A stretch of 64,000 nucleotides of DNA. Source: Marinospirillum insulare DSM 21763 (GTDB taxonomy: Bacteria > Pseudomonadota > Gammaproteobacteria > Pseudomonadales > Halomonadaceae). The notes beneath the pieces are model-generated. The model was given only the letters and a program-made list of their open reading frames with translations. It was not told the origin of the DNA and searched no databases. Shown one piece after another: positions 54,630-63,910 of the stretch. Numbering within the stretch: position 1 is the first letter of the stretch; the number at the start of each line of letters is the position of its first letter. A program made the translations under genes and the position numbers. The stretch spans positions 107,512-171,511 of the forward strand of contig NZ_JMLW01000004.1 of the NCBI RefSeq assembly GCF_000686905.1. Direction: 5' to 3'.

Positions 54630-55502
54630 TTATTTAAATCGTCTACCCTCTAAAATTTCTTGCATTCTTGGTAGCATAATTAATTCTATGGCCAGTGGCA
54701 TTTTTGCACCCGGAATCACCAAGGTATTAGGGCGAGACATAAAGCTATCTTTAATCATGGAAAGCAAATAAGGGAAGTCTGCTTTTTGAGGCCCACGAAA
54801 ACGAATGACAACCAAACTTTCATCGGCTGTGGGCACACTGCTTATCACAAAAGGGTTAGAAGTATCTACAACGGGAACACGCTGAAAGTTAATATGAGTA
54901 CGCGAAAATTGCGGCAGTATGTAACGCAGATAATCTTCCATTCTTGAATGAATAGTATCGATCACCGCCTCTTGAGAATAACCCCTTAGCTTAGTATCTC
55001 TTTCTATCTTTTGAATCCATTCCAAGTTAATCGAAGGCGCTACACCAATCAACAAATCAACATATTGGGCAATATTATAGCTTTCAGTTACCAAGCCACC
55101 ATGCAGTCCTTCATATAGCAGCAGGTCTGTACCTTCAGCTAGTGTTTCCCAAGGGGTAAAAGTACCCACCTGATAACCCGCCTCTACCTGCTCCTTGTCT
55201 TCAGCATGAATGTACTGACGATACTCACCTGTACCACTAGCAGAGTAATCCTGAAATAGTTGATCGAGCTTATCGAGCAGGTTAGCTTCTAAAGCAAAGT
55301 GAGAAAACGACTGACGCTCTTCTGGGTGTGCTTCTAACAGCTTTTCTAGTTCATCTCGCGTATAACGATGAAAACTATCACCATGCACAAAAGCAGCATT
55401 CACCCCTTCACGAGCAAACATGCGCGCAAAAGCATCTTTAACCGTTGTAGTGCCAGCTCCCGACGAACCTGTCACAGCTATAATAGGGTATTCTCTCGCC
55501 AT
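54630..55502 (-). CDS. prkB: PrkB-type phosphoribulokinase
   Basis: 290-aa P-loop kinase of the PrkB family: Walker A VTGSSGAGTTTVKDAF, GDSFHRYTRDELEKLL, LLYEGLHGGLVTE, INLEWIQKIERDTKLRGYS, TPQFSRTH-like ILPQFSRTHINFQRVP and VIPGAKMPLAIELIMLP. It matches E. coli PrkB over the whole length. E. coli has no RuBisCO, and none is seen here, so a Calvin-cycle role is not implied; its substrate in heterotrophs is uncertain. One base separates it from the thioesterase. Confidence 0.93.
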   Translation of the reverse strand: MAREYPIIAVTGSSGAGTTTVKDAFARMFAREGVNAAFVHGDSFHRYTRDELEKLLEAHPEERQSFSHFALEANLLDKLDQLFQDYSASGTGEYRQYIHAEDKEQVEAGYQVGTFTPWETLAEGTDLLLYEGLHGGLVTESYNIAQYVDLLIGVAPSINLEWIQKIERDTKLRGYSQEAVIDTIHSRMEDYLRYILPQFSRTHINFQRVPVVDTSNPFVISSVPTADESLVVIRFRGPQKADFPYLLSMIKDSFMSRPNTLVIPGAKMPLAIELIMLPRMQEILEGRRFK

Positions 55503-55503
55503 A

Positions 55504-55935
55504 TTAAGGCCTTTTTGCTAATTGAATAAAGTTTTCAGGCACTGCTGCTGCTTTACGCGCTGTATAATCAAAAAACACCACGCCTACTTTTGCTACAGCC
55601 ACTTCAACCCCTTCTTTACCTACGACACGATGATAGATTTCTGCACCCTTAGAGCCAATTTCACCTATAGCTAACTCAACTTGCAGCTGATCATCGTAAA
55701 AAGCTTCTGCACGGTAGTTAACTACCAACTCAGCTACGACCCAACCCAAAGATTTACCATCGACTGTAAGCTCTGTTAAGCCGTGTTCAGCTAACCAGCC
55801 GCAACGTGCATCGTGTAATAACGAAACTAAAGTATCGTGACCTAAGTGATTGCCATAGTTAATATCGCTAATGCGTAAACGCACTGGATGGCTGTAAATA
55901 GCAGGGGCTGGAAATTCCAAGGTAACTCTCGACAT
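55504..55935 (-). CDS. Acyl-CoA thioesterase, YbgC/FcbC-like
   Basis: Hot-dog-fold protein, 143 aa. RISDINYGNHLGHDTLVSLL (Asp/His region) and VVAELVVNYRAEAFYDDQL with GSKGAEIYHRVV are typical of 4-hydroxybenzoyl-CoA thioesterase-like proteins. The usual catalytic Asp is in the D-x-N-Y-G region. Starts with good SD (AGGAGAAG). In a pair with prkB. Confidence 0.88.
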   Translation of the reverse strand: MSRVTLEFPAPAIYSHPVRLRISDINYGNHLGHDTLVSLLHDARCGWLAEHGLTELTVDGKSLGWVVAELVVNYRAEAFYDDQLQVELAIGEIGSKGAEIYHRVVGKEGVEVAVAKVGVVFFDYTARKAAAVPENFIQLAKRP

Positions 55936-55950
55936 AAACTACTTCTCCTA

Positions 55951-55982
55951 AGAAAAAAAAGCCCAGCAAGAAACTGGGCTTA
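55951..55982 (-). terminator. Rho-independent terminator of purD
   Basis: On the minus strand AGCCCAG / CTGGGCT with 7-base loop followed by eight Ts. Lies between purD and the thioesterase gene, so the prkB pair has its own promoter or relies on readthrough. Confidence 0.92.
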
Positions 55983-56006
55983 TAAAGTTATAAGATTTGC
56001 TTTAAA

Positions 56007-57299
56007 TTACTTATTAGCTTGTTCCCGAGCTATTGCACGGTAACCTATATCACGGCGGCTAAAACAGCCTTCCCAACTAATTTTGTCTAGGGCTTGGTAA
56101 GCTAAGTTTTGTGCTTGGGCCACAGTAGCGCCCAAAGCGGTTACACAAAGCACACGACCACCACTGGTCACTACTTCATCGCCCTGCATAGCAGTACCTG
56201 CATGAAACACCTTAACAGCTTCTTGCTCTTGTTGGGGTAAACCTGAAATCACCTGACCTTTCGTGTAATCATTAGGATAACCGCCAGCAGCTATTACCAC
56301 ACCTATGGCTGGGCGTTTATCCCATTCCGCTGTTACCTGATCCAGCTTTTTATCTAGGGCAGCCTGGCAAAGCTCCACTAGGTCAGACTTTAAACGTAGC
56401 AATATAGGTTGAGTTTCAGGGTCACCAAAACGGCAGTTGTATTCAATCACCTTAGGCGTGCCACTGGCATCAATCATTAAACCGGCATACAAAAAGCCCA
56501 CATAGGTATTACCTTCAGCAGCCATACCTTTAACTGTTGGGTAAATAACCTCATTCATGGCTCGCTGATAAACTTCATCGGTAACAACAGGAGCAGGAGA
56601 GTAAGCACCCATACCACCTGTATTCGGGCCTGTATCACCATCACCTACCCGCTTATGATCTTGACTGGTTGCCATGGGCAATACATTTTCACCATCAACC
56701 ATCACAATAAAACTGGCTTCTTCACCTTCTAAAAACTCTTCAATCACTACACGAGCGCCAGCCTCTCCAAAAGCATTGCCCGATAACATATCAATAATCG
56801 CGGCTTCGGCTTCTTCTAAGGTCATGGCAACAATAACGCCTTTACCTGCTGCCAAACCGTCTGCCTTAATAACAATAGGTGCGCCTTTTTCACGAACATA
56901 AGCTAACGCTTTATCTACTTGTGTAAATACACCATAAAACGCGGTTGGAATGTTATGACGTGCTAAAAAATCTTTAGTAAAAGCCTTAGAGCCTTCTAGC
57001 TGCGCCGCTCCTTTAGCAGGACCAAACACAGCTAAGCCTTCTTTTTCAAAGTAATCAACTATACCTTCAACCAAAGGCACTTCAGGGCCAATCAAGGTTA
57101 AGGCTACATTTTCAGCTTTAGCTAGGGCAGCCAAGCCTGCAAAGTCGAGAACATCTAAAGCGATATTGCGTAGTTTTGGTTCCAGCGCAGTACCTGCATT
57201 ACCTGGCGCAACTAGCACCTCTGAAACACCTGCTGACTGAGCTGCTTTCCAAGCCAAGGCGTGCTCGCGTCCACCGCTGCCGACAACCAATAATTTCAT
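56007..57299 (-). CDS. purD: Phosphoribosylamine-glycine ligase PurD
   Basis: ATP-grasp enzyme, second step of purine synthesis, 430 aa. MKLLVVGSGGREHALAWKAA, KADGLAAGKGVIVAMTLEEA, SQDHKRVGDGDTGPNTGGMG, EYNCRFGDPETQ. Stands apart from other pur genes here (purH commonly precedes it in gammaproteobacteria). SD GGAAG. Confidence 0.97.
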   Translation of the reverse strand: MKLLVVGSGGREHALAWKAAQSAGVSEVLVAPGNAGTALEPKLRNIALDVLDFAGLAALAKAENVALTLIGPEVPLVEGIVDYFEKEGLAVFGPAKGAAQLEGSKAFTKDFLARHNIPTAFYGVFTQVDKALAYVREKGAPIVIKADGLAAGKGVIVAMTLEEAEAAIIDMLSGNAFGEAGARVVIEEFLEGEEASFIVMVDGENVLPMATSQDHKRVGDGDTGPNTGGMGAYSPAPVVTDEVYQRAMNEVIYPTVKGMAAEGNTYVGFLYAGLMIDASGTPKVIEYNCRFGDPETQPILLRLKSDLVELCQAALDKKLDQVTAEWDKRPAIGVVIAAGGYPNDYTKGQVISGLPQQEQEAVKVFHAGTAMQGDEVVTSGGRVLCVTALGATVAQAQNLAYQALDKISWEGCFSRRDIGYRAIAREQANK

Positions 57300-57685
57300 G
57301 TATTTTACTTCCTATGCTTTGCTTAAGATTTAGGCCAAAAATAATTTTAAGCATTATACAGTTATTTTGCCCTAGGACTCTATTCAGCCCTAACAGGCAA
57401 TAACAGCACTTTCAAACACCTGTATAAATTCAATACTATCAACCAAGATAAAAAAACAATTATAGAAAATATAACCAAACAACAAGATCAAACATCTTTT
57501 TCTTCTGCACAAAAGTAAAAACACGTTATATACCGCTAACGTATCGATCTAGACAGCAGACCATTGAAATGCTAGTAATCACCTGTGGAACTATACTGAG
57601 CAGTGATTTAGTACACCCAACCATGTTTACTCGGTTCGATTTTTCAAAAAATCAGCCTAAAAACTTACCCTAGGAAAACAATAAA
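57300..57685. other. Intergenic region upstream of livJ; no gene found
   Basis: 386 bases between divergent purD and livJ. Neither strand has a credible reading frame with an SD and family similarity. AT-rich from 57420. It must hold the purD and livJ promoters; no site stands out as strong. The livJ start has AGGAAAA as SD. Confidence 0.5.
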
Positions 57686-58807
57686 ATGAAAAAAACTTTT
57701 CAAAAAACTCTTCTTAGTGCAGCTGCTGCAGGCCTACTCCTAGGCAGCAGTTTCGCTAGCGCAGCCGATACAATAAAAATAGCTTTGGCTGGCCCAGTTT
57801 CTGGTCCTGTTGCTCAATACGGTGATATGCAGTTTACTGGCGCGCAAATGGCCATTAAACGCATCAATGCTAAGGGCGGTATTAACGGTAAGATGTTAGA
57901 GAGTGTTGTTTACGATGATGCTTGCGAACCACGTCAAGCCGTGACTGTAGCCAATCGAATTGTTAACGATAACATTAGCTTTGTTGTAGGCCACCTTTGT
58001 TCTGGCTCTACCCAGCCTGCAGCGGCAGTTTATGATGAAGAAGGCATTCTGATGATTACTGCGGCCTCAACCAGCCCAGAAATTACTCAGCTAGGCTACC
58101 GATCCATCTTCCGCACTATTGGCTTAGATACTATGCAAGGCCCTGTAGCTGGTGACTATATAGCAACTAAAATTAAGCCTAAAAAAATGGCTGTCTTACA
58201 CGACAAGCAACAGTATGGCGAAGGTATTGCGCGTGCAGTGCATAAAACCGTAACTGACCAAGGCATCAACGTAGTTATGTTTGATGGTATTAATGCGGGT
58301 GACCGCGACTTTTCTGCAATTATTTCGCGCATGGTTCGTGAAGATGTAGATTTTGTTTACTATGGCGGCTACCACCCTGAATTAGGCTTAATGTTACGCC
58401 AAGCGAGTGAGCAAGGCTTAAAAGCACAATTTATGGGCCCTGAAGGTGTGGGTAACCCAGATATCACTGCTATTGCAGGTGAAGCTTCTGAAGGTCTACT
58501 GGTAACCCTGCCACCCGCTTTTGAACAAGATCCACGTAATGCCGATCTAGTTAAAGCCTTCCACGACAACAAAGAAGATCCTGCGGGTCCTTTTGTTATG
58601 CCTGCCTACACTGCGGTACAGCTTATGGCTGAAGGCATGATTGGCACTCAATCTGAAAACCCAGAAAAAGTGGCTGACTATCTGCGCAGTAATACTTTCA
58701 CCACTCCCATTGGTCAAGTTCAATTCGATGAATATGGCGACCTAAAAGCCTTTAATTTTGTTGTATTTACTTGGCATGCTGACGCAACTCGTACTGAAGC
58801 ACCTTAA
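57686..58807 (+). CDS. livJ: Branched-chain amino acid binding protein LivJ/BraC
   Basis: Periplasmic binding protein, 373 aa. Signal peptide cleaved near SFASA (residue 26). IKIALAGPVSGPVAQYGDMQ, FVVGHLCSGSTQPAAAVYDE, ILMITAASTSPEITQLGYR. Binds Leu/Ile/Val and passes them to LivHMGF. A terminator separates it from livH, as in many Pseudomonas-type clusters, so the binding protein is made in excess over the membrane part. Confidence 0.95.
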   Translation: MKKTFQKTLLSAAAAGLLLGSSFASAADTIKIALAGPVSGPVAQYGDMQFTGAQMAIKRINAKGGINGKMLESVVYDDACEPRQAVTVANRIVNDNISFVVGHLCSGSTQPAAAVYDEEGILMITAASTSPEITQLGYRSIFRTIGLDTMQGPVAGDYIATKIKPKKMAVLHDKQQYGEGIARAVHKTVTDQGINVVMFDGINAGDRDFSAIISRMVREDVDFVYYGGYHPELGLMLRQASEQGLKAQFMGPEGVGNPDITAIAGEASEGLLVTLPPAFEQDPRNADLVKAFHDNKEDPAGPFVMPAYTAVQLMAEGMIGTQSENPEKVADYLRSNTFTTPIGQVQFDEYGDLKAFNFVVFTWHADATRTEAP

Positions 58808-58832
58808 GGGTTGCAGCTAATAACTTAAATAT

Positions 58833-58862
58833 AAAAGCCCCAGCCTATTCTGGGGCTTTTCG
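58833..58862 (+). terminator. Partial terminator between livJ and livH
   Basis: AAAAGCCCCA / TGGGGCTTTT, perfect 10-bp stem with 8-base loop, followed by CGGG rather than more T. Likely attenuates rather than stops transcription into livHMGF. Confidence 0.8.
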
Positions 58863-58921
58863 GGTTATCGCCTGAAATTAAGCCGTGCTGAACTTACCAC
58901 GAACAGCCTCGCGCATTACTA

Positions 58922-59857
58922 ATGGTACCAACCATGAATGAATCAATTAGTTATTTTATACAGCAAGTCATTAACGGATTAACCGTAGGCAGCACCTACG
59001 CCCTCATAGCCATTGGCTACACTATGGTTTACGGCATCATTGGCATGATCAACTTCGCCCATGGCGAAATTTACATGATTGGCACTTACATTACTTTTAT
59101 TGTTATTGCCGGCCTAACCCTTCTAGGTATAGAAAGTCTTCCTTTCATTTTAATCGCCGCCTTAATTATCAGCATGATGGTAGCAGGCGCTTATGGGTTT
59201 ACTATCGAACGAGTTGCCTATCGACCCGTTCGCAACAGTAAACGCTTAATTGCGCTTATATCTGCAATAGGCATGTCTATATTTTTACAAAACTACATGC
59301 GTTTAGCTCAGGGCTCACGTGACTTAGCTTTGCACAGTGTTATTTCTGGCAGCTGGTCTTTGGGTACCGATGAATTCAGTGTCAACCTTGCCTATATGCA
59401 GCTTATTATTTTTGGTATCACACTTGTTTGCATGATTTTGCTAACCCTGTTTATTAGTCGATCAAGAGTAGGACGAGCCTGCCGCGCCTGCTCACAAGAT
59501 GCAGGAATGACTAACCTGCTAGGTATAAATACCAACCACATGATTGCAGCTACTTTTGTTATAGGCGCTATGCTGGCTGCTGTCGCAGGCGTTTTACTAG
59601 GGCTTTATTATGGGGTAGTCAACCCAATGATAGGCTTTATTGCTGGACTAAAAGCCTTTACAGCTGCAGTGCTTGGCGGGATAGGCAGTATTCCTGGCGC
59701 AGTGTTGGGTGGGCTTATACTAGGCACTGCCGAAACCATGACAGGTGCTTATTTCTCTGCTCAGTATAAAGACGTGGTCGCTTTTTCTTTGCTCTGCTTA
59801 ATTCTACTTTTCCGTCCTAGTGGTTTACTAGGCAAGCCAGAGGTTGAAAAAATCTAA
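58922..59857 (+). CDS. livH: Branched-chain amino acid permease LivH
   Basis: Inner-membrane permease, 311 aa, about eight helices. [52 protein letters not shown] [20 protein letters not shown] and [16 protein letters not shown]. The ATG at 58922 or at 58934 could both start; neither has an SD. I list the longer form. Confidence 0.93.
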   Translation: MVPTMNESISYFIQQVINGLTVGSTYALIAIGYTMVYGIIGMINFAHGEIYMIGTYITFIVIAGLTLLGIESLPFILIAALIISMMVAGAYGFTIERVAYRPVRNSKRLIALISAIGMSIFLQNYMRLAQGSRDLALHSVISGSWSLGTDEFSVNLAYMQLIIFGITLVCMILLTLFISRSRVGRACRACSQDAGMTNLLGINTNHMIAATFVIGAMLAAVAGVLLGLYYGVVNPMIGFIAGLKAFTAAVLGGIGSIPGAVLGGLILGTAETMTGAYFSAQYKDVVAFSLLCLILLFRPSGLLGKPEVEKI

Positions 59858-61125
59858 TGCCAAAAAAACCTCTCTTCGCTAACTTAACCTCAGCTTTTTT
59901 TGCTGCAGGCCTTACGCTTTTTCTTGGTGCTTCAGTGATGGGCTTACGCCTTAACTCTGAAGGCATTACCCTAGGTGTTGAACTCGCTAGCACTCAAACC
60001 TTTGTGGAACTAGGTCTAGCTGGCTTACTGGTCTTTCTTTTCCAGCTTTTCCGCGACCACCTTCCTAAACTCAGTAGCAATACCAGTGCCAAACTAGCCA
60101 TCCCCTCTTTTTTGCGTACCGACAAGCAACAACGCTTATGGTTAATGCTAACCCTAGGGGCACTACTCTTATTCCCTTTCACTACAGGTCGCAGCAATAT
60201 CGACCTAGCAACCCTAGTGCTTATTTACATTATGTTAGCTATAGGGCTCAACATAGTGGTTGGTTTGGCAGGCTTGTTAGATTTAGGCTACGTAGGGTTT
60301 TACGCTGTAGGTGCTTATACCTACGGTCTGCTTTACACCTATTTCGGATTTAGCTTTTGGCAAGCCTTGCCGGTGGCTGGCCTATTTGCAGCCATTACTG
60401 GCTGGCTGCTTGGTTATCCTGTGCTCAGGCTCAGGGGGGACTATTTAGCCATAGTAACCCTAGGCTTTGGTGAAATAATTAGGCTACTACTCAACAACCT
60501 TACTGAGTTAACGGGTGGCCCTAATGGTGTTAGCCGCATTCCTAAGCCCACACTCTTTGGCTTAGAGTTTTCCCGTCGTGGCGATAACACCTTCCATGAA
60601 TTTTTTGGTATTGCTTACGATCCAGTGCATCGGGTTATTTTTCTTTATATTCTAGCCTTATTGCTTGTCATACTTTCTATCTACGTAGTACGCCGATTAA
60701 TAAGAATGCCCATAGGCCGAGCTTGGGAAGCCTTGCGCGAAGATGAAATTGCCTGTCGTTCCTTAGGCATGAGCCCCACCAATATTAAGCTTTCTGCCTT
60801 TACTATTGGGGCGACCTTTGCTGGTTTTGCGGGTGCTTTTTTTGCCACTAGGCAAAGTTTTATTAGCCCAGAATCTTTTGCTTTTATTGAGTCTGCCATT
60901 ATTCTTGCCATAGTTGTCTTAGGTGGCATGGGTTCTCAACTAGGCGTTGTGCTGGCAGCCATAGCTATGGTGCTACTGCCCGAGTTAGCCAGAGAGTTTA
61001 ATGAATACCGTATGCTGCTCTTTGGTTTAATGATGGTGCTTATGATGATTTGGCGTCCTCAAGGGTTATTGCCGGCCAAGCGCCCGCATCGCGAACTAAA
61101 AACTACTAACGCAGAGGTAAAATAA
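59857..61125 (+). CDS. livM: Branched-chain amino acid permease LivM
   Basis: 422 aa permease. N-terminal about 90 residues are an extension with two hydrophobic segments; the core has [33 protein letters not shown] and [20 protein letters not shown]. Start overlaps the livH stop (TAATG). The long N-terminus is as in E. coli LivM. Confidence 0.94.
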   Translation: MPKKPLFANLTSAFFAAGLTLFLGASVMGLRLNSEGITLGVELASTQTFVELGLAGLLVFLFQLFRDHLPKLSSNTSAKLAIPSFLRTDKQQRLWLMLTLGALLLFPFTTGRSNIDLATLVLIYIMLAIGLNIVVGLAGLLDLGYVGFYAVGAYTYGLLYTYFGFSFWQALPVAGLFAAITGWLLGYPVLRLRGDYLAIVTLGFGEIIRLLLNNLTELTGGPNGVSRIPKPTLFGLEFSRRGDNTFHEFFGIAYDPVHRVIFLYILALLLVILSIYVVRRLIRMPIGRAWEALREDEIACRSLGMSPTNIKLSAFTIGATFAGFAGAFFATRQSFISPESFAFIESAIILAIVVLGGMGSQLGVVLAAIAMVLLPELAREFNEYRMLLFGLMMVLMMIWRPQGLLPAKRPHRELKTTNAEVK

Positions 61126-61893
61126 ATGACTCAACCTTTGCTAGAAGTAAAAGACCTAGTTATGCGCTTTGGAGGTCTAAGGGCGGTTAATCAGGTTTCT
61201 TTGGATGTACAGGAAGGGCAAATAGTTTCGCTAATTGGCCCCAATGGTGCAGGTAAAACCACTGTATTCAACTGCATTAGTGGCTTTTACAAACCATCCG
61301 CTGGCGAAGTAATTTTTAAAGGTAAACCCATGCACCGGCTACCTGGGCACCTAATTGCTCGGCATGGCATGGTTCGCACCTTTCAAAACATTCGCCTATT
61401 CAAAGAAATGACAGTGCTAGAAAACCTGCTAGTAGCCCAACACATGCAAGCAGAAAGAAACCTATTAAAAGGTTTATTGAACCTGACTGGCTACCAATCC
61501 AAAGAGCAAGAACTAGAAGACAGATCAGCTGAGTGGCTTGAAAGGGTTAACTTAATCGAATTTGCTAACCGTGAGGCAGGAACCCTTGCTTATGGTCAAC
61601 AAAGGCGCTTAGAAATTGCTCGCTGCATGGTAACTCAGCCCACTTTGCTCATGCTAGATGAACCAGCAGCAGGGCTTAACCCACAAGAAACTCAAGACCT
61701 AGATCAGTTAATTATGGAGTTACGCGATAAGTACAAGGTAACCCTGCTTTTAATTGAGCATGATATGAAACTGGTCATGGGTATTTCTGATCAAATAGTG
61801 GTTATCAATCAGGGTGCACCCTTAGCCAAGGGTACACCGGCAGAAATTCTTGGTAACCAAGATGTTATTAAAGCCTACCTAGGGGAAGAGTAA
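61126..61893 (+). CDS. livG: Branched-chain amino acid ATPase LivG
   Basis: 255 aa ATPase. Walker A GPNGAGKTTVFNCISG, Q-loop RTFQNIRLF, signature LAYGQQRRLEIARCM (AYGQQ variant typical of LivG), Walker B LLMLDEPAAGLNPQE, H-loop IEHDMKLVM. The ATG follows directly on the livM stop. Confidence 0.95.
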   Translation: MTQPLLEVKDLVMRFGGLRAVNQVSLDVQEGQIVSLIGPNGAGKTTVFNCISGFYKPSAGEVIFKGKPMHRLPGHLIARHGMVRTFQNIRLFKEMTVLENLLVAQHMQAERNLLKGLLNLTGYQSKEQELEDRSAEWLERVNLIEFANREAGTLAYGQQRRLEIARCMVTQPTLLMLDEPAAGLNPQETQDLDQLIMELRDKYKVTLLLIEHDMKLVMGISDQIVVINQGAPLAKGTPAEILGNQDVIKAYLGEE

Positions 61894-62594
61894 TGCTGCA
61901 GCTAGAAGATGTTCACACTCACTATGGCGCAGTACACGCTTTAAAGGGCGTTTCTCTTGATGTAAAAAAAGGAGAAATAGTCACCCTTATTGGTGCCAAT
62001 GGTGCAGGTAAAAGTACCTTAATGATGACCATTTGTGGTGACCCTAAAGCAAGCCAAGGTCGAATAACCTTTCAAGGTGAAGACATTACCCATACGCCAA
62101 CCAATAAAATTATGCGTAACGGTTTATCTGTTGTTCCTGAAGGTCGGCGTGTTTTTACAGGTATGACTGTAGAAGAAAACTTAGCCATGGGTGCTTACTT
62201 TCAAAGTAAAGACATTAAGGAGCAGCAAGAAGAAAGGGTTCTTAACCTTTTTCCACGATTAAAAGAACGCTTTCATCAGCGTGCTGGCACTATGTCGGGT
62301 GGTGAGCAGCAAATGCTAGCCATAGGTCGTGGGTTAATGGATGAGCCCGAGCTACTCTTGCTAGATGAACCTTCCTTAGGTCTAGCACCTATAATAATTA
62401 GCCAAATCTTTGAAATCATTCAACAGTTACGTGAAACAGGCACGACCATCTTCTTGGTTGAGCAAAATGCTTTAAAGGCACTCGCTATTGCCGACCGAGG
62501 TTACGTTTTAGAACACGGAAAACTGGTTATGCAAGACACAGGCAAAAATCTTTTAGCCAACGAGGATGTTAAAAAAGCCTATTTAGGTGGTTAA
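61893..62594 (+). CDS. livF: Branched-chain amino acid ATPase LivF
   Basis: 233 aa ATPase. Walker A GANGAGKSTLMMTICG, signature MSGGEQQMLAIGRGLM, Walker B LLLLDEPSLGLAPI and H-loop VEQNALKAL. Overlaps the livG stop by one base. Followed by a strong terminator. Confidence 0.95.
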   Translation: MLQLEDVHTHYGAVHALKGVSLDVKKGEIVTLIGANGAGKSTLMMTICGDPKASQGRITFQGEDITHTPTNKIMRNGLSVVPEGRRVFTGMTVEENLAMGAYFQSKDIKEQQEERVLNLFPRLKERFHQRAGTMSGGEQQMLAIGRGLMDEPELLLLDEPSLGLAPIIISQIFEIIQQLRETGTTIFLVEQNALKALAIADRGYVLEHGKLVMQDTGKNLLANEDVKKAYLGG

Positions 62595-62610
62595 ACCAAG
62601 TTTTTCACTA

Positions 62611-62648
62611 TAAAAAAGCCAAAAAACAAGTTTTTTGGCTTTTTTTTG
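62611..62648 (+). terminator. Rho-independent terminator of livHMGF
   Basis: AAAAAAGCCAAAAAAC / GTTTTTTGGCTTTTTT, 15-16 bp stem with a 2-base spacer, ending in a T-run. Effective for the + strand; weak for the other. Confidence 0.92.
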
Positions 62649-62749
62649 ATTTCGGGTTTGACGCTTATTGTGCAGTGCACTATATTAAACACACTTGTTG
62701 CGGTGCAGCAAAGTAAATGAAGTATTATGTAATTTAAAGGAGTCGCACC

Positions 62750-63115
62750 ATGTTCCAGAAATTTATGACTGATATGCAAACCATGATGAAGCCCTACCAA
62801 GAAAGCCTGAACGGTAAGCAGTTTCAGCCTATTTCTAACCTAATGGTTATTCAAGCAAAAGCACTAGAGAAGCTTGGTAGCGAACAAACACGTTTTTACA
62901 CCGAGTGTGTAGAAGCAGTTTCTAAGCAAGTTGAAAACACCAGTAAAACTACTGATGCGGCCAAACTACAAGAAGCTCAGTTTAATTTTGCACAAGATTT
63001 ACAAAACCGTGTTGGTCGTTTATTCAAAACCAATATGGACATAATGACTGAAGCACGTGAAAGTGCTACAGCTGAAGTTGAAACACTTAAAACTCAGGCT
63101 AAGCCAGCTAAATAA
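62750..63115 (+). CDS. phaP: Phasin family protein
   Basis: 121 aa helical protein coating polyhydroxyalkanoate granules. FMTDMQTMMKPYQESLNGKQ at the N-terminus, amphipathic heptads through the middle (EKLGSEQTRFYTECVEAVSK), and an Ala/Glu-rich tail (TAEVETLKTQAKPAK). Very good SD (AAAGGAG). It converges on phaR and has its own promoter. Implies the organism stores PHA. Confidence 0.88.
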   Translation: MFQKFMTDMQTMMKPYQESLNGKQFQPISNLMVIQAKALEKLGSEQTRFYTECVEAVSKQVENTSKTTDAAKLQEAQFNFAQDLQNRVGRLFKTNMDIMTEARESATAEVETLKTQAKPAK

Positions 63116-63189
63116 GCCTAGTTTTTAAAAAGTTTAGCAGCCGTACTTCAGCAAATTCCCTCTGCCTGATACAACGCGCTGTTATTTTT

Positions 63190-63214
63190 GCCCGGCCACT
63201 TGGCCGGGTTTTTT
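63190..63214. terminator. Rho-independent terminator of phaP (shared with phaR end)
   Basis: CCCGGCCA / TGGCCGGG with 2-base loop and six following Ts (63209-63214). GC-rich and strong. Lies between the converging phaP and phaR. Confidence 0.93.
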
Positions 63215-63225
63215 ATTCGCTACTT

Positions 63226-63732
63226 TTACTTGTCATCGGTTTTTTTATCTTCAGGCGTTTTATCAACGACAGAACGACCCAAGCTTCCACCCGCCAAACT
63301 TTTCCATAGCAAAAGATTTTGTTCAGCAACCTTGCGCATAACATCCATAGGACTAGCTGCTTGCATAGGGTTAGCTTTAATAGCTTGTTGCATTTGCTCA
63401 CGCAGCAATTTTTGTTGCTCCATAAAAATATTAACGCTTTGCTCTAAGTAACCACTCATAGAGCCTTGCATTGAGTCTCCATAAAAGCGTATTAGCTGCT
63501 GCAAAACCTTGTTACTAAACATAGGACGGCCTTTTTCATCGCCTCCCTGGTTCTCTTGCTCAGTAATGATCTGCAATAAAATATTGCGCGTTAAGTCCTC
63601 ACCGCTTTTTGAATCTTCAACATAAAAATTTTCCTGATCTACAATCAGCTTCCGAATATCCTCTAGCGTCACATAGCGGCTTTCTGAGGTATCATAGAGG
63701 CGTCGGTTGGCATATTTACGAATGGCTCGCAA
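63226..63732 (-). CDS. phaR: PHA synthesis repressor PhaR
   Basis: 168 aa repressor of phasin genes. N-terminal IRKYANRRLYDTSESRYVTL DNA-binding motif, PHB_acc domain LIVDQENFYVEDSKSGEDLT and a second accumulation domain (RPMFSNKVLQQLIRFYGDSM). It starts with TTG (63732) preceded by AAGGAGT; no ATG near the canonical start. Binding to PHA granules releases it from DNA, so phaP rises with polymer. Confidence 0.93.
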   Translation of the reverse strand: MRAIRKYANRRLYDTSESRYVTLEDIRKLIVDQENFYVEDSKSGEDLTRNILLQIITEQENQGGDEKGRPMFSNKVLQQLIRFYGDSMQGSMSGYLEQSVNIFMEQQKLLREQMQQAIKANPMQAASPMDVMRKVAEQNLLLWKSLAGGSLGRSVVDKTPEDKKTDDK

Positions 63733-63910
63733 AGGTTACTCCTTATATAAAGCTTGCTAAAACACAAAGACCTACTTAATTTTGAACTTACCCTAACAGC
63801 ACCAATGGCTTAGATACTTACTCAGACCATTTAGTTACTATTATTGTATAACTCTTAGCCAGACTAAGAAAAAGCACTAGGAGAGCATGTATGTTAATTA
63901 AAATTCACCT

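Noticed and set aside
54630..55502. Calvin-cycle role for the phosphoribulokinase
   Set aside because: It is of the PrkB type found in non-autotrophs such as E. coli, and no RuBisCO or other cycle genes are adjacent.
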